Shown here piece after piece: positions 41,953 to 50,973 of a stretch of DNA of 64,000 bases. Numbering within the stretch: position 1 is the stretch's first letter; the number at the start of each line of letters is the position of its first letter. A model generated the notes under the pieces. The model was not told the origin of the DNA. It did not search any database and saw only the letters and a program-made list of their open reading frames with translations. The position numbers were made by a program, and so were the translations under genes. Source of the stretch: Macrothele yani (taxonomy: Eukaryota > Arthropoda > Arachnida > Araneae > Macrothelidae); NCBI GenBank assembly GCA_039090855.1, contig CM077001.1, positions 121,663,922 to 121,727,921 on the forward strand, in the 5' to 3' direction.

Positions 41953-43382
41953 CACTGGCGGAAAGTGAAAAAAGAATACCAAGAAGGAATTGGCGGACGA
42001 TCATGAAATTTACATATGTTAATGGGGTCGAGTTTACGTAGGTGTGATGTTAATTTCGGGAACAACCGGTGAGCCCTTATGCCACAGCACGGCATAATAT
42101 GCAAATTATCGTCGGTAGTATTTAAGGAGTACGGCGAAAGGAATGTGATCAGTCGTCGGCGTACGGGCACGTGTGAAGACCCTGAAGAAGCTGCAATGAC
42201 TGGACATGGAAGACGTGTACGATTTTAGCAGTTATCGGACTTTGAGCGAGGTCGTCTAGTCGGACTCCGCGATACCGGGTGGTCGTGTCGTCGTATTGCA
42301 GAGCGAATTGGACGGGAAGTATCGGTGGTGGTACGATGGTGGCGTAGATGGTCCGAGGAACATTCCCACACGAGAAGACGTGGAACCGGGAGTCACAGAC
42401 GGACTGATGAGCGGACCGATCGACGCATAAGAAGAGCGGCGTTGTCAAGCAGAACATCCACTGCGACGCAAATCCGAGCTGCCGTTGCACCTGAGGTGAC
42501 TGTGCGAACAATCCGCAACCGTCTACTGGATGCAGGACTACGTGCACGTGTGCCTCTGGAATGTATACCTCTGACTCCAGCCCACCGTCAGGAACGGCTG
42601 CAGTGGTGTCGCCAACGTCTGCACTGGAGAACGCAATGGCGATCTGTCGTGTTCAGTGAGGAAAGCAGATTCTGCTTAGGAGCCTCCGATGGCCGTATGC
42701 GTGTTCGTAGACGTACAGGGGAGCGTCTCCACCCTTCTTGCATCCGCCAGCAACACACAAGGCCTACACCTGGTGTCCTGGTGTGGGGAGCGATCATCTA
42801 TCGCTCCCGTACACAACTAGTGTTTGTACCGGGTACTTTAAACAGCGCCTCCTACATCAACAACATCATTCAGCCCGTTGTTGTGCCATTTGTAAGGTCG
42901 GTCCATCGTGGTGTTTTCCAGCAAGATAACGCACGCCCACACATGGCACGTGCAACGCAACATGCACTTCAGGGTGTGAGACAACTTCCATGGCCTGCAC
43001 GTTCACCGGATTTGTCCCCCATTGAGCACGTGTGGGATTTTATTTGACAACGACTTATCCGGTCTCCACGGCCAGCCACGACCATCCCCGATTTATGCGT
43101 CCAGGTTGAGGATGCTTGGAACTCAATACCCCAAACTTACATCCAACATCTGTACGGCAGACTCCATGCCAGAATTGCACAGTGTGACGCAGTTCATGGC
43201 GGTTCAACCTCGTACTAACCATGTTACATGGAAATGTTATTTTTCAGTTTACCAGCAAATACAGCTGTATTTTGCCATAATGTTTTGATCACGTTATCCT
43301 CTGTATTCCGTTATTATGCTGTATAAATTTCGTTGGTATCAGACGCCTCCTTTTTGGTGTTCTTTTTCACTTTCCACCAGTG
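41953..43382 (+). mobile_element. Tc1-like element, complete with TIRs, 1430 bp, inside a PLE
   Basis: CACTGGCGGAAAGTGAAAAA at the left and its inverted CACTGGTGGAAAGTGAAAAA at the right, both flanked by TA (41951-41952, 43383-43384). The PLE reading resumes on both sides, so the boundaries are secure. Confidence 0.92.
42196..43218 (+). pseudogene. Tc1-like transposase, near complete, two stops, short catalytic spacing
   Basis: 341 codons in one frame from ATG 42196 (MTGHGRRVRF) to TAA 43216-43218. Only two stops lie inside: TAG near 42226-42228 and TGA at 43045-43047, where neighbours suggest Gln and Gly codons. Domains: helix-turn-helix (LSDFERGRLVGLRDTGWS; IRNRLLDAGLRARVP), then VVFSEESRFCLGASDGRM, where the first catalytic Asp is replaced by Glu; LVWGAIIYRSR; GVFQQDNARPH (second Asp); SPDLSPIEHVWD (Glu). 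I count 32 residues between the last Asp and Glu; classical Tc1 has 34. The C-terminus is normal. No frameshift, so it is a young but dead copy. Confidence 0.9.
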
Positions 43383-43820
43383 TATATATTTCATGTCTAT
43401 CTTTTTGTCCCACTGGGTCACGATCATTCTTGATGGTTGTCAATATATTTCGCACTCTTGTCCCAAAGTCCAGACCAAATCTTCGACAGATATGTTTTAA
43501 AATTGGGGTAACTGTGAGGTAGTATATAATTGATCCTATGAATTTAGGTTGCGGTTGGTCCCGTTGTAGAGTTGACTGACCAGAATCTATTAGTCTTCTG
43601 AGAATGTTGTTAACCACATATCCAGAGTAACCAAAAGTTTTTACTATTTTTATAATTACATCCCCTCACACCTGCAGAGTAACAGCATACGCGACTGAAT
43701 TGAAGATACATTAGCATTACATATGTATTGATGACATCTGTGAAACTGCAAGTGCAAAGGTTCAACTGTTCGAGGAAACAGCACGTCTAAAAATTGAAAA
43801 GGGAGTGACACAATGTGGCA

Positions 43821-44134
43821 TGTGGGCCGCGGATGGCCTAGGGGGTCAACGTTCGTGACTGCCAGCGAAAAACGTCAGGTTCGATCCCAGGCAGGTACGA
43901 ACGCTCGAACCATTAAATATCCGCGGTGCGTCGGATGGGCACGTTAAGCCGTCGGACTCCGGGTACTGGCCCCCCGGTAATAAATAAGGGCGTCTTCCTC
44001 CACCTTTCTACCTCGCTTCTGTGTCACTTTCCTATCGGGTACTGTAGCCTAAATCTCCTAGCTTCCTATTTCTAAGGGTTGTTTAAGACCTGGGGTATGA
44101 CACTCCGTTCCTAAAATCCTCTACATCTTATTTG
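43821..44134 (+). mobile_element. SINE-B, full length, with TSD in RTE
   Basis: Head GGGCCGCGGATGGCCTAGG, B-box CAGGTTCGATCCCAGG, complete body, 3' end CCTCTACATCTTATTTG. ACAATGTGGCA (43810-43820) and ACAATGTGACA (44135-44145) are the target duplication, with one difference. Both belong to the RTE GVRQGDT codons. Confidence 0.9.
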
Positions 44135-44465
44135 ACAATGTGACACTGTATCTCCCAAGCTCTTCAATGTCACACCGCATAGTATTTTTCAATCGTCGAA
44201 CTGGGAGGACAAAAGGATAAAAATTAATGGAGATCATTGAACCCACTGCGTTTTGCTGACGACATAGTCATTTTTGCAAGCGCCCACTCACAGCTGCAAA
44301 GTATTGTTCGGCAACTTGCTGACAAGATTAAAGGAGTGGGTCTTTAAAATGAACTAACAGAAAACAAAATTGGTGAAAAATGTTTTTACATGAATTGAAG
44401 ATTAAGATTTAGTTAGCGATTGATGGAGCAGATATCGAAGTAACTTACTCTATATTATCAAAAGT

Positions 44466-44630
44466 TATGACGAAGTAAATTTCTTCATCATTTTTATGCC
44501 AGGGGCGGAATTTGAAAACACAACTCTCGGCTCCGGAGCTCTGAGTGCTGCCCACTATACTACACTGGCATGGGCTCTCATTGCTATCTGCCTTTATCTC
44601 ATGTGTGTCCTGCGGGGCCGGCACGTCCCA
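44466..44630 (-). mobile_element. solo LTR of the TRIM-like family with a different tRNA-like module
   Basis: AAGT flanks both sides (44462-44465, 44631-44634). In minus orientation: TGGGACGTGCC start, type-I upstream part (ATAAAGGCAGATAGCAATG), tail AAAAATGATGAAGAAATTTA, CTTCGTCATA end. Between them lies a tRNA-like module unlike the others: acceptor halves ATGCCAG and CTGGCAT (seven perfect pairs), TAGTATAGTGGGCAGCA, arm CTCAGAGCTCCGGAGCCGAG, and GTTTTCAAATTCC as B-box. The flanks are the same family while the tRNA-like part has been exchanged. Confidence 0.82.
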
Positions 44631-44925
44631 AAGTGTTCAGACATCACAATGTTTTGGGCCAAATGGCTTTATTATCGCAATTGGTAGTTAGTCGGTCCAC
44701 CTTTTGCTCGTACGACAACGTCAACACGTCGAGGCAAGCTATCAAGCAATTTCAGGCAGGTCACGACAGGAATGACTCCCCATTCGTCCTGCAAAGCTGC
44801 TGCCAGAGTAGAGAGCAGTCGTTGTGCTCGATTTCGTATCCGTCGCTCCAGTTCATTCCAGAGGTGCTCTATGGGATTAAGATTAAGACTCTGAGCAGAC
44901 GAGCCGAAAAATCCCACGTCGTTTT

Positions 44926-45085
44926 GGATGGATTGGATTTAGGGCCACTGACTCCATGGAAGGGAGAGAGCCAGTGCCGTAAGACAAACATAATATAACA
45001 TCTATGCCTCGCCGAGATTCGAACCCGGACTAATCTCGGACGAGTGATCAGAAGCCATCGCTTAGACCACTGCGCCACCAGCGTG
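44926..45085 (-). mobile_element. SINE-A, truncated, in Tc1
   Basis: The 3' part of the body is missing (starts at TTAGGGCCACTGACTCC), but head and B-box (GAGATTCGAACCC on the plus strand) are present. CCACGTCGTTTT on the left and CCACGGGTCGTTTT on the right suggest a TSD with a 2-base difference. Confidence 0.8.
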
Positions 45086-46026
45086 GCCACGGGTCGTTTT
45101 CAAGAAACCAGTCGTGCACACGCCGTGCAGTGTAGCAGGGAGTTCGATCGCGTTGGAAGAGACAACGTTATTGGTAGGGCAGAATTAACCAGGACGTCGA
45201 GGTACACTTCAGAGTTCATAGTTCGTGGTATAATAACCAGCGGGTAGAGTCCTATCCACGAAAAACAACTCCATACCGCATGATGGAGCCTCCGCCGAAC
45301 TTAACAGCTGGAAGAACATTCGGCGGAAATCATTCGGTGGGCTGTAGCCAAATCCAAACACGCTCATCAGATTGGAAGAGGGGAAAACGTGGCTCATAAC
45401 TCCAAGGAACAGCTTTCTAGTCGTCCACAAACCAGGAACGAAGGAGACACACCATTCTAAACGGCGCTTCACATTCACGGTAGTGATATATGGTTTGTGT
45501 GCCGCTGCTCTACCATAGTAACAGACACTATGTAATTCTTTGAGGATAGTTATGGTACTAAACGAACCACTACAAGCATTTCCTACTTCATCAGCGATGG
45601 AAACAGCACAGGAAGAATGAGACTCCTAAGCATTTCCTACCATGATTCTTCTGTCACGTTCCGTCAGTTTGTGCGGCCTTCCTGAAAGTTTTTTCGCTGT
45701 AGTTGTACCGTCATACTTCCATCTCTTCCTACATCACTTACGATCGATTTTGTTATGCTTAGTTTAACTGCAATGCTCCGTATGAAAACTTTTCTCAAAT
45801 GACATCCTATGACCAGCCCACGCTAGAACTCGGAAAGTTCACGTCCACGCGGCATATCCCCTTCAAAGTTACTGATAACACGACAGAATATCTCAGCTTT
45901 ATATACGCACCTCTCCACTTACAGTGGACCTTCCTACGCAACTGTTATTTGTATTTATGCAAATATTTAGTAATTTCCGAATACTTTTGATAATATAGTG
46001 TATGCCAACTTTTACCTTGGAAAACA

Positions 46027-46226
46027 GATCAGATCATATGTAGAGTATTTTAGGAAGGGAGTGTCTGATCCCAGGTCTTAAACAACCCTCAAAAATAGGA
46101 AGCTAGGAGATCTGGGCTAGAGTGCCCGACAGGAAAGAGACATGGAAGCGAGGTAGAAAGGGGAGGAAGACGCCCTTATTTATTACCGGGGAGGCCAGTA
46201 CCCGGGACCCGACGGCTTAACGTGCC
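46027..46226 (-). mobile_element. SINE-B, 5'-truncated, 12-bp target duplication
   Basis: Minus-orientation 3' two thirds of SINE-B, from GGGGCACGTTAAGCCGTCGG to AGATCATATGTAGAG. It lacks the tRNA head. CCTTGGAAAACA repeats exactly at 46015-46026 and 46227-46238, both in RTE sequence. Truncation at the 5' end is what target-primed reverse transcription produces. Confidence 0.92.
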
Positions 46227-46950
46227 CCTTGGAAAACAAATATCAGACAGGGGCCACATAGGAGAAGAAATAAATAGGCGTATAAAGCTTGGTTGGAAAG
46301 CATGTGGAAGAAACAGTACAATTTTAAAGAGAAGTTTACCAAAAGTGTCTAATCAAAGCATCTTTCCAGTTCTTACTTATGCACACAGAGGCCGCAGACA
46401 ACTGAAAGAAACATAAGAGGTGCATACTGAGTATAACCAGAAAAGATAGGAAGAGGAACTCATGGATCAAGAAATGATAAAGAGTGGAAGACATCATGAT
46501 CAAGGAAAACCCTGAAATGGCTATGGGTTGGACCCATTCCTAGAAGAGCTGACCACCGCTGGACAAATAAAATACTAGACTGGATTCCAAGGGATAGGAA
46601 AATACCCGGAAGAAGACCTCGTTGGAGATGGATAGATGGAATTGGAAAGCATACCGGAGTGATATGGAGGAGACTGACTCAAGACACAAATTTGTGGAAG
46701 AGACATCAGAAGACCTTCACCCAGCAGTGGATTGATAATAGTTGATGATGTGATAACGATGATGAACGAACGCTGTTTTCGGAGAAAACAGTGCTTTGAT
46801 TTTGATTTCATGCATTACGTAGGAAATTTTGATGGCATCAACAGTTCGTGTTCTAAGCTACTTCTAGTGAATATGTGTGCAGTAATTTTTTTTCCAGATT
46901 AGTACATATTCGTACATGTCACTGTACCAATTTTCAGCGTTAAAAATCCC

Positions 46951-47177
46951 TTTTTTTTCTTCTTCTTTGATTGGAGGTTTAACGACCACCGTGAGCAACT
47001 AAATAGGCTATAAGCAGTCGCCCGTCCCTGATTTAGGGTCACTGGTTCCAGGGAAGGGAGACAGCCAGTGTCGTAATAAAAAGCACAACATCCATACCTC
47101 ACCGGGATTTGAACCATGACCCTTTTCGGACGAATGATCAGAAGCCATCGCTTAGACCACTGCGCCACAGGGGCGGC
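46951..47177 (-). mobile_element. SINE-A, full length
   Basis: T-rich tail, TTGATTGGAGGTTTAACGAC, complete body, B-box GGGATTTGAACC, head ending GGGGCGGC. Flanks TAAAAATCCCTTT and TAAAGATCCTTT form an imperfect TSD. Confidence 0.9.
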
Positions 47178-47919
47178 TAAAGATCCTTTAGTTCCAATTA
47201 TTTTTTTGTTCGGGTTTTATTGTGAATTAAACCACCGGAAGAAGAAAATAATTTATATATTCCGCAAGTTTATAGGAAATGCCAGTCTCAAATAACATGA
47301 AGAGAAAGTGGATTTGGGAATTATCGTATAGAAATATTTAAATTAATATGAGTATAAGATTTATCTTGGTAAATTATCATAAAGAAACAAAATGCTGTCT
47401 ATAATCTCAATCATCAAATTAGTTCGTCTTTCTTCAAATATCCTCAGTGAAGTACCAAAATATATTTCGCTACTTGTGGTAAGGATTGAGATAACGCGCT
47501 TAGTGGCTATCTGTGGACATTGGCTTGAATCTAACTTCCACTGTGGTAACAAATCAGTGTGACTTTCGACATATGGTAAAATCATGTAATGAGCTAATTC
47601 AACGAATCTTTCCTGTTTTGTGCTGATATCCACCCAGTCACTGAAATTATGTTTACTTTTCATAACGAGTGTGCTGTACAGACTTGGTACACTTTTTTTT
47701 TTTTTTTTTGCCATAAGCCTGTCTTTCGCTCAGGTCTTCACTTCAGTTGCCTCCTCAGGTGATAACATTCTCAGAGTGTAGTCGCAAATGCGACCGTGGT
47801 TGAAATGGAAGCAAAAGCGACCGGCCTTAACGCAGAGGAATGGGAAAGAAGGGAAGTCAGAGGAGGGGGGAGTGAAGAGAGCTGCTGATGCTGACGATGC
47901 GGTGTTACGAAAAGGGTAG
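47178..47919. other. unassigned; one open frame without motifs
   Basis: A 117-codon frame on the minus strand (47361-47714) has no domain that I recognise, and its start lies in a poly-T/A tract. The adjoining minus-strand text ACCTGAGGAGGCAACTGAAG, then GAGCGAAAGACAGG, recalls PLE ends but is too weak to name. Confidence 0.4.
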
Positions 47920-47921
47920 TA

Positions 47922-49269
47922 CAGGGTGATCCATTTAAACTAGTACCATGTGATTTACTTATAACTTTTTTAGAAATAATAACAAAATCATACAGTAAGT
48001 TGAGAATTATACATGTGGTATTGGAGAATCATTTTATCAAAGCAAATGTTGGAATTGTCCTCCATTTTCTTGTAAACACAGTTGAACACGCCGCACCATA
48101 TTCAGTGATGTCTCATGTAGTACGAACAGTAACATTGCCAATTTCAGTCGTGATTGTTTCACGCAATGCATCCAATGTTTTTGGATGGGTTTTGTAAACT
48201 CTATCCTTTGTGTAGCCCCATAAAAAAAAGTCAGGGGAAGTTAAGTCCGGAGATCGGGGAGGCCATATGTTTTTTGAAATTAATCTGTCATCAAAGAAGC
48301 TGGTTATGAGTTTCATTGAGACTTTCGATGTGTGACACACGTAGCGTCATCCTGCTGAAAGTAGCCCTCTGTCAATTCAATGTCATCAAGTTGTTCTACA
48401 AATTCATTGAATACGCGGCAATAAACGTTAGTGCTGACAGTTTCAGAGAAAAAAATGGGGCCAATAATTTTCGTAGACGAAACCGCACACCATACACAAA
48501 CCTTTTGTGAATGCATCGGTGTTTCACACATAACGTGTGGGTTTTCGGCAGCCCAGGATCTCCTGTTTTGTGAATTGACGTAGCCTGACAGATGAAACCA
48601 CGCTTCATCCGTAAACCATGTGATGGAGAGAATATCAGATCGCAAATTAAGAAAATTTTGAAACAATTTGCAGTAACTTACTCTCTTTTCCTTGTCCGGT
48701 TCCTGCAGCTGATGGATTAAGTGCACTTTAAATGGTCGAATATTCATTTTTTTTGCTGCCTTTTGACAAGTTCCGTATGAATATTCTGTCTGTTGGCTTA
48801 ATCTGCGCAACGATTTCGTCGGAGATTGAAGTAAACGTTGCCGAACATCGTCCACACGCGTTTGGGGCATCGGAGGGTGATGTCTACCGCTACCGCTGAG
48901 AAGAGAACCGGTTTGCTCCAGTTTTTTTGCCATCGACAGAATTGTTGACTTGCTTGGCACTTTTCGAACTCCAAACTCTATTCGAAATGCTCGTTGCGTT
49001 TTGATGACAGAATTGGTTACCCAATACGATTTCACTAAAAAAACACGCTCTGGAACAGAGTACTGCATGTTTCCGAATGCACGCAAGTGAATGCCAACGC
49101 AACAACAAACAAATCACGAGCTCAATTACAGTTACCAATCTTCTTCACGGTGGCGGTTTTCATTCTCCAGGAGTTGCTGCTTCAATTGAAAAAAAGAAGA
49201 AGTTCCTTGCGCGATCCCTTGCAAAAATGTAAGGTTTTTTCAGGGTACTGGTTTAAATGGATCACCCTG
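47922..49269 (-). mobile_element. mariner-superfamily element with 21-bp TIRs, 1348 bp
   Basis: CAGGGTGATCCATTTAAAC at the left and its inverted copy at the right end (GTTTAAATGGATCACCCTG), both with TA outside (47920-47921, 49270-49271). The transposase on the minus strand fills most of it. Confidence 0.92.
48113..49086 (-). pseudogene. mariner-superfamily transposase with long D-D spacing, one frameshift
   Basis: ATG at 49084-49086 opens MRAFGNMQYSVPERVFLVKS, a helix-turn-helix domain of the kind found in insect Tc1/mariner relatives (KTQRAFRIEFGVRKVPSKST; SLRRLSQQTEYSYGT). The catalytic part has ITWFTDEAWFHLSGYVNSQN (first Asp), VCVWCAVSSTKIIGPIFF and GYFQQDDATC (second Asp). A one-base frameshift near 48340 follows; the next frame gives KNIWPPRSPDLTSPDFFLWG to the stop at 48113. 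The spacing from second to third Asp is about 38 residues by my count across the frameshift, longer than in mariner (34). That places it in a DD37-39D-like group. Otherwise well preserved. Confidence 0.82.
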
Positions 49270-49271
49270 TA

Positions 49272-50600
49272 TTTGCGATCACCACGTGAACTGCGGAAAT
49301 GTGTTTTCTCTATACTATGAATGAAGTTATTTTGTACTAAACTACGTCTCAGGGCCCTCGCAGAGCAGTGACAGAACTTCAGTTTTGAACGCGTGTCTGT
49401 GGATTCACAGGGAGTTTTTTATCCCACGTAGTCTCAAATAGGTAGGATTGAATGGCTTTCACCTAATAAAATTAAATAAAATTAAATAAAATTGAAATGC
49501 GGTTGTAACCAAAAATACCGTACTATTTTTACATGAATAAAGAAACTGACTGAAAATCTTCATAATAACAAAAAGGGTGTCACTCTAATTCCCTTCAATG
49601 AGATATTTTCAGTGTCACTTTTCAATTTTCCGCGCGATTCCTTAACTGCGGGTAAAGTATAATGTCGAATTTTAAATCTCCAGAAAATATTAAAAAATAA
49701 TATGGCATTCATTCATTTGTTATCTTGAAGAATAGCTTATTTGTGCTCTAAATTTATTACAACCACATAATAACAATTATTTAGAAAATGTAGAAAATAC
49801 CATTCCAGAAAACATTTCCAACTTTCATGTGTTACTCTTTTAATTCCTCATAGATTATTTTACACGTATCCGGAATTATTTTTCCTAAAAATTCTGCAGA
49901 AACAGCTGATGTAAATTTCAGATCTTCATACGAACGCTCAGTATCAGACTGGCGATTCATAAGCAGCCCTGGAAGCAGATTTTTTTGCGGCTCACTGTTT
50001 GCAAAATTTGTTGAAGTGCCCCAAACTTGAAATTAGGGGCATGTCAACAACATCATTTCCTGTTTAATAGTCATTTTAACAAAAGTCCAATATTTATTGT
50101 ATTGTTTGTATTCATAAAATAACATTTTACTTATGTTTTTGGACTGCAGCTGAAGATATCCCTAGTAAAATTTGATCAATATATAAAAAATAAAACACTC
50201 GCTTTTCCCAAGCAATATAGCTATAGCACGTTCTCTCCGACAAACTGTCAAAGATTTTATTCTACTCGTGCTCGAATTGAATTGCGACAGCTGCACTCAG
50301 AATTAATTGAAAGTTTCTTCGCTTTTGATAAGAAAGGAAATCCAAATATTCCGAAATTTCATTTTTTTTTCAAGTCTATGAAAAACGAAGTAATTACGAA
50401 AACAACAAAATAAAAATGAAAAAATTTAAAATTTCTGTTACTGCAAGAATTTCAATGGTAATTCATATATAAAGTGAGAGAAATTAAAGAGTGCGAAAAT
50501 TGTTTAATCAATTACTTCCAAATTAAAAAAGCGTTTTTCCTGTTTCTGAAGAGGCTTTAAAAAACTGTACTTCAAGATTTCGTTATCCGTATATATATCA
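49272..50600. other. AT-rich DNA without recognisable gene
   Basis: TAAAATTAAA repeats at 49465-49490. No open frame with a motif and no terminal repeats found. Confidence 0.5.
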
Positions 50601-50604
50601 TCAT

Positions 50605-50935
50605 CAATCCACGGCTGGATGAAGATCTCCCCAAGTGTCTTCCACAACTGTATGTCTTGAGCCTTTCTCTTTCATGTAACTCCAGCATATTTTCGAATTT
50701 CATCCATCCATCTCCCATGGGGTCTTCTTCTGGGTCTTTTCCTGTCCCTCGGAATCCAGCCTAAAATTTTGGTTGTCTCTCAGTAGTCCGTTCTTCTGGC
50801 AACAAGTCCATCCTATTGCCATTTCAGTGATTTCACTCTGGTCATGATGTCGTCTATACCTGTCATTTTCCTTATCTACAAGTTCCTCTTCTTATCTTTT
50901 CTGGTTACACCACAAGTCCTGGCATTTTCCTTATC
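50605..50935 (-). pseudogene. RTE C-terminal fragment, inverted
   Basis: The minus strand carries the last about 110 codons of the RTE ORF with several lesions: near 50720 the plus strand CATCTCCCATGGGGTCTTC corresponds to the RRPHGRWMDE region, and further right the RKDKKR block. It lies directly upstream of full-length copy 3 in opposite orientation. Confidence 0.75.
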
Positions 50936-50973
50936 CACTAGTATATACTGTATATACATATATATATCAAAAT

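Larger units (their letters stand above)
41583..43660 (-). pseudogene. Penelope-like element: RT C-terminus and GIY-YIG endonuclease, split by Tc1
   Basis: Reading leftwards, 43660-43384 encodes FGYSGYVVNNILRRLIDSG, then PKFIGSIIYYLTVTPILKH and ICRRFGLDFGTRVRNILTT: the RT-to-endonuclease region of PLEs. After the 1430-bp Tc1 insertion, 41950-41583 continues with EKIYIGTTRRNDLYRNHKGK, IAEHKYSIRNCAVSTSL and SSYLFIESLYIFC, which is a GIY-YIG nuclease (YIG followed by R...H and a Glu in IES). The coding part N-terminal to this is missing. One short frame spans the junction by chance. Confidence 0.8.
44448..46000 (-). mobile_element. Tc1-like element with TIRs, nested in RTE and itself interrupted
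   Basis: CTCTATATTATCAAAAGT at the left and the reverse of ACTTTTGATAATATAGTG at the right are TIRs; TA precedes and follows (44446-44447, 46001-46002). The transposase is on the minus strand and decayed: PNVLPAVKFGGGSIMRYG near 45310-45260, TTGFLKTTRG near 45095, and SLNLNPIEHLWNELERRIR (DDE Glu) at 44880-44820. A solo LTR sits inside the left TIR and a SINE-A inside the catalytic domain. Confidence 0.82.
43665..46760 (+). mobile_element. RTE-type LINE relic, copy 5, broken by four or more insertions
   Basis: RTE segments: 43675-43820 (to GVTQCG), 44135-44447 (TISPKLFN block; HCVLLTT-like damaged FADD region near 44255 reads FADDIVIFAS), 46003-46026 and 46227-46760 (LGKQIS block to the QQWIDNS end). 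Stops and indels are frequent. Insertions: SINE-B 43821-44134, Tc1 44448-46000 (itself carrying a solo LTR and SINE-A), SINE-B 46027-46226. It is the oldest layer here. Confidence 0.82.

Noticed and set aside
47361..47714. 117-codon minus-strand frame beside PLE-like text
   Set aside because: No RT or GIY-YIG motif visible and it starts in a homopolymer tract; insufficient to call a PLE.
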